A stretch of 64,000 nucleotides of DNA from Amycolatopsis sp. MtRt-6. Lineage in GTDB: Bacteria; Actinomycetota; Actinomycetes; Mycobacteriales; Pseudonocardiaceae. The DNA is taken from the NCBI RefSeq assembly GCF_017308975.1, contig NZ_JADWPD010000011.1:1-64000 (forward strand). Reading direction: 5' to 3'. Every line of letters starts with the position of its first letter. The stretch's first letter is position 1. Of the stretch, positions 16,822 to 25,504 are shown piece after piece. The notes beneath the pieces are model-generated. The model did not search any database, was not told the DNA's origin, and saw only the letters and a program-made list of their open reading frames with translations. Both the position numbers and the translations under genes were made by a program.

Positions 16822-19023
16822 TCACTTCGACTTCGGGCGGCGGCGCCGCGGCGGCAGGCTCAGCGGCAACGGCAACTGGATGTCGGCGGGTTTTCGCGTG
16901 GTCGCTGGCGAGGGTGGCGGTGTGTATTTCGGCTGGCGGCGCAGTCCGAGCGGGAGCGGGTACTGCCCGGACGCGAGTGGTCGGTTGCCGCTGAAGGCGT
17001 CGGGCGCGGGGCGTCGTCGCGCGCGGGCCGCGCGGTTGATCTGCCCGGACGGGGTGATCAGGCCCGGTCGGGTCTGCGGCGTCCGGTTGGTCCGGCTCGG
17101 GTCGCCGAGGTCGTCGGCGAGGGTGCGCCGCGCTGGTCGCGCAGTTTGCGGCGGCAGGTGGATCGGCAGCATTCCCGCGCTCGGCGGGATCAGCGCGTTC
17201 GGCAGTTTCGCGGGTGGGCGGGCGTTGCGGTTGATCCGCCCGTCAGGCATGAGCAGACCCGGCTGCCGCGGCGGCCGAACAGCGGGTGCTCGGTTCGCGA
17301 GGTCGTCAGCGAGGGTGCGCCGCGGAACGCGGTCGGGATCGCGCCGCACGGTCATCGGCAAACCCAGCTGGTCGGCCGGCAGCGCGTTCGGTAGATCCTT
17401 CCGCGGTAGTGCGCGCGGATTGGCCCGCAGAGCCGGTTTGCCGTCGCGGGTGTGGGAGGTGAACAGGGACAGCTGGCCTGCGACCGGCGTCCCGTCGGGC
17501 GCACCGGTCCGTGGTGGTTCGTCCCAGCGGCGGCGCGAGTTCCGCAACGGGCTGGTGGTGCGTCGCAGCCGCATGGGCAGCATGAACTGGCCCGATCGCG
17601 TCGCCGGCGGATCAGGTGGTGCGGTGGGCCTGCTGTCGCGCGGGCGTCCGCCCGCGCGAGCGCCGGCGGCGCCGGCGAGCAAGCCCATGGTCTTGTAGGC
17701 GATCACGCCGCGCGCGATCCGCCCGAGCAGCGAAGGACGGCCAGAGCGCAGGGGAGCGAGGAACCAGAACGGGATCTTGATCAGCACGTACATCAGCGCG
17801 ATGCACAGCAGGAGGTTCATCAGCGACGAGAGCGACGGCCCGAAGATGGTGAACCCGCCCGGTGCGAAGAACACCCGCACGGTGACCACGAGCGTCAACG
17901 ACTGCCCGACCTGGATCGCCAGCACGCCGCCGGAGCCTTTCCACCAGAGGTAGGCGATGCCTTCGGTGTGGGGGAGGGCGTGGAACATCAACGCGATCGG
18001 CGCGGCGGCGACCAGCAGGATCGTCACCATCACCCGCACGACGAAGACCACCAGCAGGACCAGCAGCATCGCCACCAAGACGAGCCCGAGGATCCCGAGG
18101 AAGATGCCGCCGCCGTGCAGGGAGCCCTGCACCATCGTGATCAAGCTGCGCGTCATCTGCGCCTGATCGACACCCTCGCCGAGCACCGCGGCCGACAACG
18201 CGTTGGCAACCTGGACGGCCTTGGTCATCAGGAACAGCGACAGCGTCCCGGCGAGAAACCCGATCACCAGCCGCGGGGCAAGTTCTTTGACGGTGTAGCG
18301 GGCCTGCAGCGTCTGGTAGCCCATGATGATCAGCCCGGCAAGGAGCACGAGGATCACGTAGGCGGTGAGCAGGATGTGCCACGAGCCGGTCCACACGGCG
18401 CCGAGGCCGGGCAGCTGATCCGGTTCGGGCGTGGTGAGCAGCGTCTTGCCGAGCAGGTCCAGCAGTGGGTTCATCCCGGCGGCGACGATCGCGGCGAGTA
18501 GCGCGCTCGCGGCGACGACCATGCAGCCGGTGAGGTCGGTCAGTCCGCATTCCGCGGCGTCGGTGGCACCGTCCGGCCCCTGAGCCATAGGAGGTGTGCT
18601 CGGCGCGAGCGTGGACGGTTGCGGGATGCAGTTCGGACCCTGGCATGGCGAGCTGGTGGCCGGCGCGCAGCCGGGATCCAACGAGCCGGGGAAGCACGAC
18701 GGCGGAGTAGGCAGCGCGGTGATCGGCGGCAGGGGAGTCGCCGGAATCGACGGGACCGAACTCGCGCTCGGAAGGTGGCAGGCTGGTTCCGCGGAACCCG
18801 GCTCGCACCCGGGGTTGGGTGGCAAGGGCAGCGGTGGTTGTGCCGGAGCGAGCTGATCTGCGCCGATGTGGCGTGGGCCGGCGTCGGCGCCGGCGCCGGA
18901 CGCGATGCCGCCGAGCGCAACCATGAGCAACGCAGCCGAGGCGACGAGCCAGAACGAGCGGCGGCGACCTGACCGGACTCCGTTCCTCTGTGCGACCATG
19001 CGGCGTGAGGCGCGGGCGGGCAT
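16822..19023 (-). CDS. TrbL/VirB6-like channel membrane protein
   Basis: A 733-residue polytopic protein that probably forms the membrane pore of the transfer channel. A signal-like helix (about residues 23-46, FWLVASAALLMVALGGIA) is followed by a Pro/Cys-rich extracytoplasmic region (about 55-145). At least six hydrophobic helices lie between about 165 and 445, including HILLTAYVILVLLAGLIIMGY and a conserved-looking LMFHALPHTEGIAYLWWK loop. The C-terminal 280 residues are Pro/Arg-rich and low in complexity, with repeated TLADDL segments (about 535, 580 and 640). It begins three bases after the pilin gene. Confidence 0.87.
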   Translation of the reverse strand: MPARASRRMVAQRNGVRSGRRRSFWLVASAALLMVALGGIASGAGADAGPRHIGADQLAPAQPPLPLPPNPGCEPGSAEPACHLPSASSVPSIPATPLPPITALPTPPSCFPGSLDPGCAPATSSPCQGPNCIPQPSTLAPSTPPMAQGPDGATDAAECGLTDLTGCMVVAASALLAAIVAAGMNPLLDLLGKTLLTTPEPDQLPGLGAVWTGSWHILLTAYVILVLLAGLIIMGYQTLQARYTVKELAPRLVIGFLAGTLSLFLMTKAVQVANALSAAVLGEGVDQAQMTRSLITMVQGSLHGGGIFLGILGLVLVAMLLVLLVVFVVRVMVTILLVAAAPIALMFHALPHTEGIAYLWWKGSGGVLAIQVGQSLTLVVTVRVFFAPGGFTIFGPSLSSLMNLLLCIALMYVLIKIPFWFLAPLRSGRPSLLGRIARGVIAYKTMGLLAGAAGARAGGRPRDSRPTAPPDPPATRSGQFMLPMRLRRTTSPLRNSRRRWDEPPRTGAPDGTPVAGQLSLFTSHTRDGKPALRANPRALPRKDLPNALPADQLGLPMTVRRDPDRVPRRTLADDLANRAPAVRPPRQPGLLMPDGRINRNARPPAKLPNALIPPSAGMLPIHLPPQTARPARRTLADDLGDPSRTNRTPQTRPGLITPSGQINRAARARRRPAPDAFSGNRPLASGQYPLPLGLRRQPKYTPPPSPATTRKPADIQLPLPLSLPPRRRRPKSK

Positions 19024-19026
19024 CGG

Positions 19027-19521
19027 CTACACCCCGCCGACGATCGTCTTGAGGATTTCGACGACCAGCGGCGCGAGGGCGGCGAGACCGAATCCGATGC
19101 CGGCGGCCTTGAACGCGCCTTTGGCCTTTTCGATCTCGCCGGGGTCGCCGGAGGCGAGGAGGTAGCGGAGCCCGCCGATGGTCAGGAAGACGAGCGCGAC
19201 GCCGGCGAGGATGCCCATGATCCACGAGCGGATGTTCGACAGGACCTGATCGACGGACTGGGCGAGCGCGACATATTGCACGGTCTCCGCATGCGCGGCG
19301 GAACCGCCGAGCAGCAGCGCGGCGATGGCCAGCGTGCCGCCGAGCACGACGACCGGGTGACGACGCGATCGTGCTGGAGAGGTCGGAGGTTTCGGCACGG
19401 ATCCGGGCTGGAGGCAGCTCGTCGTGCGGGCGGGAATTCGAGCCGTCGCGTGGTGGTCGCGGTGGTTCGGTGGCTGGCGGGTGGGTGTGCGGTGACCGGG
19501 GTGGTGGGTGATCAGTCGCAT
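19027..19521 (-). CDS. TrbC/VirB2-like conjugative pilin
   Basis: A 164-residue small membrane protein placed directly before the channel gene, as pilins of type IV secretion systems are. The N-terminal 55 residues are basic and hydrophilic. A signal helix follows (VVLGGTLAIAALLLGGSAAHA, about 57-77, with an Ala-His-Ala cleavage site). Two hydrophobic helices come next, WIMGILAGVALVFLTIGGLRYL and AAGIGFGLAALAPLVVEIL. The layout fits the TrbC/VirB2 group. AGGAGG lies seven bases before the ATG, and the start overlaps the preceding gene by ten bases. Confidence 0.83.
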   Translation of the reverse strand: MRLITHHPGHRTPTRQPPNHRDHHATARIPARTTSCLQPGSVPKPPTSPARSRRHPVVVLGGTLAIAALLLGGSAAHAETVQYVALAQSVDQVLSNIRSWIMGILAGVALVFLTIGGLRYLLASGDPGEIEKAKGAFKAAGIGFGLAALAPLVVEILKTIVGGV

Positions 19522-20465
19522 GAGGACGCCTCCTGAACGGCGCCCGGTTCCGACGTGGACCGGGATGGGCGAGGGCGGGCGGGCACTCGCGTCCCGCGGT
19601 CACCAACTCCGGATTTCGGCGGCCGGGGAGACACCGGTCGCCGCGTCTTCTCGGGCTTGCCGGCGACGTTGCGGCGCGTCGTCCGGCGCGTTGCCAGGTC
19701 GCTCTCGCTCAGGGCGTGCAGGTATTCGGCGAGCTTGCGTTCGGCGCGGTGGCGGGCTTGCTGCGTCGCCTTGTATGTCTGGCCGCGGGCCTGTGCCGCC
19801 TCGGCGAGTGACAGCTCGCCGAACCTGGTGTCGCCGATCAGCGCGGCTTCGGCGGTGGTCAGGACACCGGCGTCGACGGCGGCGAGCAGAACGAAATCAG
19901 GGTGTCCACCGGTGCGCTCCGGCCCGGGCGCGCGAGCGCCGAGGTCGGCGACCGGGGCCGCGGCGTCGAGCGCCTCGCGCAGGGCGCGGTGGCCGGCGCG
20001 GTAGGCGGCCCAGCGCAGCCGGACGAGGATGGCGGGCCGGGTGAGGTCGACGTCGAGGAGTGCTTCGAGGAAGCCGGTCAGCACGGCGGCGTGGATGTCG
20101 TGGACCTCGCCGCGGAACCGGTTGGTCAGCTTGGCCGCGACCGGCAGCAGCACCGGTAGCGCGAGCCCGACGCAGGCGACCGTCCACGTGCCGCCCTCGG
20201 CACGTGATCGCGTCACGAGTGCCGTCCACACTGCGTCCCGGGTCTGCTGTGGACATCCTTTCGTGACGGTCAGCCGGCCGACTTCGTCCAGCGGCACCAG
20301 CCGCGGCGGTAGCCCGGAGATTCGGCGGCCGTCGAGGGCGACAGGGTGCGGTCCGGTGACCAGCCAGGCGAGGGCGGTGCGGGCGGTATCGAACACGCCG
20401 GGCTCGCCGCGTGGACGCGTCGTCGGACAGGTTGCGGGGTGTTTCGGTGACGAGGGCTGATCCAT
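19512..20465 (-). CDS. sigma-like helix-turn-helix protein of the transfer operon
   Basis: A 317-residue protein opening the leftward transfer operon. An all-helical middle (about residues 95-170, RPAILVRLRWAAYRAGHRAL) is followed by a C-terminal helix-turn-helix (about 200-255: TTAEAALIGDTRFGELSLAEAAQARGQTYKATQQARHRAERKL in pieces) that resembles region 4 of sigma-70 factors. The tail is basic and disordered. A true sigma region 2 is not clear, so it may be only a DNA-binding regulator. The ATG at 20465 has AGGAG seven bases upstream. Direct repeats lie just upstream in the divergent promoter region. Confidence 0.65.
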   Translation of the reverse strand: MDQPSSPKHPATCPTTRPRGEPGVFDTARTALAWLVTGPHPVALDGRRISGLPPRLVPLDEVGRLTVTKGCPQQTRDAVWTALVTRSRAEGGTWTVACVGLALPVLLPVAAKLTNRFRGEVHDIHAAVLTGFLEALLDVDLTRPAILVRLRWAAYRAGHRALREALDAAAPVADLGARAPGPERTGGHPDFVLLAAVDAGVLTTAEAALIGDTRFGELSLAEAAQARGQTYKATQQARHRAERKLAEYLHALSESDLATRRTTRRNVAGKPEKTRRPVSPRPPKSGVGDRGTRVPARPRPSRSTSEPGAVQEASSCD

Positions 20466-20782
20466 GGCGGCACTCCTGAGCAAGCGGAAAGTGACGTCGC
20501 CAGGAAGCCCGCCAGGGCGCCTCAAAACCGCTTCAAGCCCAGGTCAGAGGCGTGACGAAGCCGCCTCAAAACCGTTTCACACCTGCACCCCGACCCCGAA
20601 ATCACAGGGGTGTTCCGACCGTGGACCTGCGCGAATCCGCCACCGAGGTTTCGCCGCCGCACGGAAAACGCGGACCCGGCGTGATGGTGTCTCTTGCGGA
20701 CCTCGTTGCCGGAGTTAGCCGGCGACCGCCCAGAAGCCACCTGACTAGATCGGTCGGTGGCCCGCCTCCGGAGGTTTCGCTC
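20466..20782. promoter_or_regulatory. divergent promoter region with paired 17-bp direct repeats
   Basis: This stretch separates the leftward transfer operon from the rightward methyltransferase pair. It contains GCCTCAAAACCGCTTCA at 20519-20535 and GCCTCAAAACCGTTTCA at 20563-20579, identical but for one base and starting 44 bases apart, about four helical turns. They are good candidates for binding sites of an element-encoded regulator, or iteron-like sites. I see no gene here. Confidence 0.6.
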
Positions 20783-21661
20783 GTGACTCGACGCCCGACG
20801 TCTTCATCCAACCGGCCGTCCAATCGAGACGACTCGACCCGCCCGCAACGCCCTCGGCCCGTCAACGGCATCCCGTACCCGGGCGCTCCGGATACCGTCG
20901 GCTCGAGCGCTCGCACTCGCCGTTCCCCGAAGCGAGCGGCCGCCAGCCGCGAACTGGCGCCGATTCCGCCGACGGTGTGGACGGCCGGGCCCGACCCGAT
21001 CGACCCGGCAGCCGCCTGGCCGGTGCCAATCATCGAAACCATCACGACCAGCTTCTCGGCACCCGGCGCCACGGTCCTGCTCGCACCATGGCCGACCGCT
21101 GAGGAGGCCGCCAGCCGCGCCACCGGCGCCGGTGAACTGGACGCGGCGCTCGACGCCGTGCACGCGCTCGGTCGCCACCCCGTAATCACGAAGCTCGAAC
21201 TGCTGACCGCGAACGAGATGTCCGTTAAAGGCGAGGCGGCGTCGGCTTGGGTGTCGGCCGACGAGCGAGTCGACTTGGTCATCACGTCGCTGTCGCCAGA
21301 ACGCGGAGCCGACGGCTCGACGGAGGCGGTGGCGATCGCAGCAGCTCGAGCGCTCGCGTTCGGCGGAATTCTCGCCGTCTACACCCACAGCGACTGGTCG
21401 AGCGGCCGCCTCACCGACCCGTCAGGCCCGATGATCGCCGCCGCGCAAAACGCCGACCTGATCTACCTCCAGCACATCGTCACCCTCCACACCCCCATCC
21501 GGAACGGCCGCCTACAGCCACCCGCCGCGACGGACTCCACCGACCTCGCACCGAGCGGCCGAAAACTCGGTGCGCCGATGGCGCACGTGCGGGCGCACGG
21601 CGACGTCCTCGTCTTCGCCCAAGCACACGCCGACGCCGCGCAGCCAGAAGACCTCCGATGA
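20783..21661 (+). CDS. methyltransferase-like protein (divergent)
   Basis: A 292-residue protein that pairs with the DNA methyltransferase gene following it. The N-terminal 65 residues are Arg/Ser/Pro-rich. The remainder looks like a Rossmann-type fold: ATVLLAPWPTAEEAA as a first strand-loop, RVDLVITSLSPE where methyltransferases carry their catalytic motif IV, and AARALAFGGILAVYTHSDW as the following strand. The Asp/Asn-Pro-Pro-Tyr motif is absent (SLSPE instead). I chose GTG 20783 because GGAGG lies at 20770-20774; in-frame starts at 20552 and 20684 lack a comparable site. Its stop overlaps an ATG at 21658 in the next gene's frame. Confidence 0.65.
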   Translation: MTRRPTSSSNRPSNRDDSTRPQRPRPVNGIPYPGAPDTVGSSARTRRSPKRAAASRELAPIPPTVWTAGPDPIDPAAAWPVPIIETITTSFSAPGATVLLAPWPTAEEAASRATGAGELDAALDAVHALGRHPVITKLELLTANEMSVKGEAASAWVSADERVDLVITSLSPERGADGSTEAVAIAAARALAFGGILAVYTHSDWSSGRLTDPSGPMIAAAQNADLIYLQHIVTLHTPIRNGRLQPPAATDSTDLAPSGRKLGAPMAHVRAHGDVLVFAQAHADAAQPEDLR

Positions 21662-21690
21662 TCAGCCGACCGAAAGGCACGGGCACCGCC

Positions 21691-22743
21691 ATGACCACCA
21701 CGCAGCCGAACACCCCGCCGTCAACGGCCGACGAGCCGACCATGCCGCTGTCCCGCGCGTTCATCGACGCCCTCGACACCACCCCGCCCGCCGACGACCC
21801 GACCGATTTCGGCGAGCTGCCGGTGTCGGTGTGGGCGACCGCGCAGACCTCGCCGGCCGCGCAACGCAAGGACCGGTACGTGCCGGAATCGACCGCACAC
21901 CCGGCCAAGATGCTGCCCGCCGTCGCCGCGCACGCCATCGAGCACTACACCAAACCGGGCGATCTCGTACTCGACCCGATGTGCGGGATCGGCACCACAC
22001 TGGTCGAGGCGATCGACCTCGGCCGCCGAGCGGTCGGCATCGAGTACGAGCCACACTGGGCCGACATCGCCCGCGCGAACCTCCGCCTCGCCCGCAAGCG
22101 CGGCCACGACCACGACGGCCAAGTCGTCCGCGGCGACGCTCGCCAGCTCGAGACGCTGCTGCCGGTCGAGTGCGCCGGCCAGGTCGCGCTGGTCGTCACC
22201 TCGCCGCCCTACGGGCCATCCGTGCACGGCCTGGTCAAGACCGACCGGGAGCCCGGTGTCGACAAGGTCAGCAAACGCCACTACCGCTACGGCAGCGCCC
22301 TCGACCGCGGCAACCTCGCCAACATCGGCCACCACCGACTGCTGGCCGGCTTCACCCGCATCCTCACCGCCTGCGCCCGCGTCCTGCGTCCGGGCGGTCA
22401 CGTCGTGATCACGGTCCGGCCGTGGCGTGAGCACGCCGAGCTGATCGACCTACCTTCTCAGGTCATCGCCTGCGGAGTAGCGGCTGGGCTGGTCCCGGTT
22501 GAGCGGTGCGTTGCCCTGCTCGCCCGCGTCGCGGAGACTGATCTGGTCGCGCGCGGCAGCTTCTTCCAGCGCGATTTCATCCGCAAGCAGCGCGACGTCG
22601 GCCTGCCGCTGCACTTGATTGCCCATGAGGACATCATCGTCTTACAGGCTCGTGATAGCCGAGAACGTGCCGGCGGCGCCACTGGTGAGAAGCTGGTGCA
22701 TGACGAGTACGGGGCAATCGGGCCGGGGCATTGGGCCGCATGA
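21691..22743 (+). CDS. SAM-dependent DNA methyltransferase
   Basis: A 350-residue site-specific DNA methyltransferase of the amino group (N4-cytosine or N6-adenine) type. Motif I is DPMCGIG (95-101) followed by GIEYEPHWADIARANL; the catalytic motif is TSPPYG (170-175). A target-recognition-like insert (about 180-215) precedes GFTRILTACARVLRPGGHVVI. Order of motifs places SAM binding before catalysis. No restriction nuclease is visible, so it is probably solitary and may protect or regulate the element. The ATG at 21691 follows the AAAGG start style of this region; an in-frame ATG at 21658, coupled as ATGA to the preceding stop, is a real alternative. Confidence 0.87.
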   Translation: MTTTQPNTPPSTADEPTMPLSRAFIDALDTTPPADDPTDFGELPVSVWATAQTSPAAQRKDRYVPESTAHPAKMLPAVAAHAIEHYTKPGDLVLDPMCGIGTTLVEAIDLGRRAVGIEYEPHWADIARANLRLARKRGHDHDGQVVRGDARQLETLLPVECAGQVALVVTSPPYGPSVHGLVKTDREPGVDKVSKRHYRYGSALDRGNLANIGHHRLLAGFTRILTACARVLRPGGHVVITVRPWREHAELIDLPSQVIACGVAAGLVPVERCVALLARVAETDLVARGSFFQRDFIRKQRDVGLPLHLIAHEDIIVLQARDSRERAGGATGEKLVHDEYGAIGPGHWAA

Positions 22744-23046
22744 TCTGTCTATTCTGAGCCTTCGCGGCCCTCCTGGTGTGCGGCCTGTACGTCTCAGCCG
22801 AGCGGTGTCTCCAGCGACATGCCGTCCTCACGCGACATGCCGTCCTCACGCGGGGAAATTCCGTTGTCAGCGGTGATTCGGCCATTGGAGTGTCGGTCCA
22901 CGGTGGATCGCCGAGTGCAGCGACGGTGTGGGACGGCCGAGTTTTTCCGGCGAGCCAGACGCTGGTGTCGACCAACCTTCGCGGGCGAGTCCGAAGAAGT
23001 TTGTCGCGGTCGCGTGGTGGTCGTGCAGGTGCGGTAGGTGCAGCTC

Positions 23047-23400
23047 CTACGGCCCGGGCGGCAGGTCGGTGACACCGGCCGCAACCGCGAGGACAGCCAT
23101 GGCGGGCGCAGACCCAGAATCCGGTGGTGAACGCTTCGTTCGTGGGCAGGCCTTGCGGGGTGGTGTTGTAGGAGATGACGGCGGCGATGACGGGCGTGCC
23201 GATGCTGCTGCCGATCGTGCGGGCGATGGCGTTGACGCTGGTCGCCCCGCCGGTGATCTTGGTCGCCAGGGTCGGCCAGCAGCGCGACGACAAACCGTAG
23301 GCAATCGACAGCAGGCCGGACAGTACGTACACCGCGATGCAGCACGCGGTTGCGCCTTTGCGGAAAGTCGTGGCGATTTCGGCGCAACCGGCGCTCAGGC
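23047..23400 (-). pseudogene. 3' remnant of an MFS drug-transporter gene
   Basis: The reverse strand reads the last membrane helices of a DHA2-type major facilitator: CIAVYVLSGLLSIAYGLSS, then GATSVNAIARTIGSSIGTPV and an AAVISYN helix. After FTTGFWVCA (near 23100) the reading moves one frame, continuing AMAVLAVAAGVTDLPPGP to a stop at 23047. The 5' end is missing; the sequence runs directly into an aldolase fragment. It cannot make a working transporter. Confidence 0.7.
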
Positions 23401-23643
23401 ACTCCGGCCGGTGAACGACGTCAAGACGTGCCTGTCGTCTGACCGGATCATGGCTGATATCCGGCGCGATTCCGTGCCACGCAAGACATTTGTCAGTTGC
23501 TCGGCGGTCAGCGTGGCTGCTTCCCCAAGCTGCGCCGCTTGCATGTAGAGGCTCGACAGCCATTCGAGGAACTCGGCATTGCGGACCGCCTCGGTCAGAT
23601 CGGTTCCGGTGGTGACGGCACCGTGGTTGCGGCACATCGTCAC
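23395..23643 (-). pseudogene. 3' remnant of a class II aldolase gene
   Basis: The reverse strand encodes the C-terminal end of a class II aldolase/adducin protein: MCRNHGAVTTGTDLTEAV, FLEWLSSLYMQAAQLG and ATLTAEQLTNVL fit the family's last helices, and NHGAV is the segment with a zinc-ligand His. The first two thirds of the gene are absent. It abuts the MFS fragment, which suggests a deletion joining two genes. Confidence 0.68.
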
Positions 23644-23652
23644 GCTGACCGA

Positions 23653-23948
23653 GTGCAGATCGTCGGGGCCGTCGCGTGGCCGCTGACGATCCTCGGGCTG
23701 ATCTTCGGCATCGTCGGGACGCTGCGCGCCAACCGGGGCCTCAAGCCGCAGAGAGCTCCTGTCGCGCGTGGGCGAGCCTGCAGAGAACGATCGATGTGGC
23801 CGTGGTCAGCGCCGCTGCCAGCATCGCCACGCTCAAGAAAGCTGTTACGTGGCGTCGTTGTTCTCTGATATGACCTATCGTGATACTCCTGATGAATAGG
23901 TTGCTGTAACTGCTGTGTGCGGCCGCGATGGTTGCCGCTTCTTGCGTT
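23653..23948 (+). pseudogene. permease-like fragment and non-coding remainder
   Basis: Forward bases about 23653-23752 read VQIVGAVAWPLTILGLIFG then a basic tail, like the last membrane helix of a permease. No start or full gene surrounds it. From 23760 to the amidase stop at 23949 I see nothing coding. Confidence 0.35.
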
Positions 23949-25358
23949 CTACGCTTCGGTGAGCGGGCGTCGCCGCCACCACGGCGCGATCTCCTCGAAG
24001 GCGGCGGCCACCGCGATGACGGCGGCGTCGGCGTGGGCGCGGCCGATGATCTGCAGCCCGACCGGCAGCCCGTCGCCGGTGAATCCGCAGGGGACGGAGA
24101 TCGAGGGGAGGCCCGCGTGGGTCGGCGGTTCGGTCAGACTGTGGAAGAAGAGTCCGGGATGGCGTACGCGTTCGCCGTCGACGATGTCGACTCCGCCCTT
24201 GCCGTTGCTGTGCGGGAAGGGCGGAGTCGGCGTGGTGGCGCACAGGAGGAAGTCCGCGTCCTGGAGGACACGGCCGAAGGCGTTGTAGATTTCGGTTCTG
24301 GTCGCCCGGAACATCCGGCTCACCTCCGCGGCCGTGGTCTTCCGGCCCAGTTCCGCGATCTCGGTGATCACCGGCCAGGCTTCGGCCCCCGCGGGGAACA
24401 GGTCGGCTGCTTCGGCGGCCCAGTACCGGATGAAGTAGTCGATCGTGTCGGGCAGTTTCATGGTGACGGTCTCGACCTGTGCGCCGTGGGTGGCCAGTTC
24501 CCCGACTCCGGCGTCCACGACCCGACGGGTTTCCGGGTCGATCGGTCCTTGGCCGAGGTTGATGCAGTACGCGAACTTCAGTCCGGTGAGGCCGGTGCCG
24601 CGGGTGGCGGCGTCCACGTAGTTCTCGCCGGTGGCCGGCAGGGAGAACCGGTCCTGGTGGTGGGGGCCGACGAGGACGTCGAGCATGAGCGCGGTGTCGA
24701 CCACTCGGCGGGTGAGTGGGCCGTCGGTGTTGTCGCCGTCGGTGCTGCCGCGGGTCGGGATGCGGCCCAGTGACGGTTTGAAGCCGACCACTCCGCAGCA
24801 TGATGCGGGCACGCGGATGGAGCCGCCGCCGTCGGACCCGAGGGCGAGCGGCGCGATGCCGGCGGCGACCGCGGTCGCGGCGCCACCACTCGAGCCGCCC
24901 GCGACGCGGGCGGGATCCCACGGGGTCCCGGTGGCGCCGGTCAGGTGGCTGTCGGTGACGCCGAGCATGCCGAACTCGGGGGTCGTGGTCTTCCCGATGA
25001 GGATCGCCCCGGCGGCTTTCAGGCGTTCCCAGGAGATCGAGTCCGTATCGGGTACGTGATCGGCGTGGGTGAGGCTGCCGTAGGTTGTGCGGACGCCGGC
25101 GGTGTCGACGAGGTCCTTGACCGTGACCGGCACGCCGTGCAGCGGCGGTAGGTCGTCGCCGCGCAGGATGGCGGCCTCGGCCTCCTTGGCCTGGGTCCGC
25201 GCGGACTCCGCGGTCACCGTGACGAACGCGTTGATCTGCGGGTTTACCTCTTCGAGTCGGTTCAGCACCGCCTCGACGGCCTCTGCGGGGGAGACCTCTT
25301 TGCGGCTGATCATCCCACGCAGCTCGTATGCGCTCATCCAGATCAGATCGTCGGACAT
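23949..25358 (-). CDS. amidase signature family hydrolase
   Basis: A 470-residue cytoplasmic amidase that hydrolyses an amide to acid plus amine or ammonia. The Ser-cisSer-Lys triad is complete: Lys81 in TVKDLVD, cis-Ser156 in AGGSSGGAA and nucleophile Ser180 in GSDGGGSIR. Length is normal for the family. GGAGGAGG ends four bases before the ATG at 25358. It is divergent from the peptide-type ABC operon and probably shares control with it through the 25359-25504 region, so its substrate may be brought in by that transporter. The natural substrate cannot be read from the sequence. Confidence 0.92.
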   Translation of the reverse strand: MSDDLIWMSAYELRGMISRKEVSPAEAVEAVLNRLEEVNPQINAFVTVTAESARTQAKEAEAAILRGDDLPPLHGVPVTVKDLVDTAGVRTTYGSLTHADHVPDTDSISWERLKAAGAILIGKTTTPEFGMLGVTDSHLTGATGTPWDPARVAGGSSGGAATAVAAGIAPLALGSDGGGSIRVPASCCGVVGFKPSLGRIPTRGSTDGDNTDGPLTRRVVDTALMLDVLVGPHHQDRFSLPATGENYVDAATRGTGLTGLKFAYCINLGQGPIDPETRRVVDAGVGELATHGAQVETVTMKLPDTIDYFIRYWAAEAADLFPAGAEAWPVITEIAELGRKTTAAEVSRMFRATRTEIYNAFGRVLQDADFLLCATTPTPPFPHSNGKGGVDIVDGERVRHPGLFFHSLTEPPTHAGLPSISVPCGFTGDGLPVGLQIIGRAHADAAVIAVAAAFEEIAPWWRRRPLTEA

Positions 25359-25504
25359 CAGGCCTCCTCCACGAGATGAAACATGCTTTATAAAACGGTA
25401 ACGAGGTGGTGCCGTCAAGCCCTTGCGGTTATGGAACAACTTTTATATGTTCTCCGCTGCATCACATCGGTGCTGGCCAGGGGGCTGACCAGAAGGAGCG
25501 ACCC
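25359..25504. promoter_or_regulatory. divergent amidase / ABC transporter promoter region
   Basis: This A/T-rich 146-bp gap contains TAACGAGG (25399-25406), whose reverse complement CCTCGTTA recurs at 30823-30830 before the MaoC-like gene. It also holds an inverted repeat GAACA(n9)TGTTC at 25434-25452. These are candidate operators for one regulator acting on both transcription units. Confidence 0.45.

Noticed and set aside
1..24000. Integrase or excisionase of the conjugative element
   Set aside because: None was found; the only recombinase text is the remnant at 37912-38150, which lies in another region. It may be outside the window.
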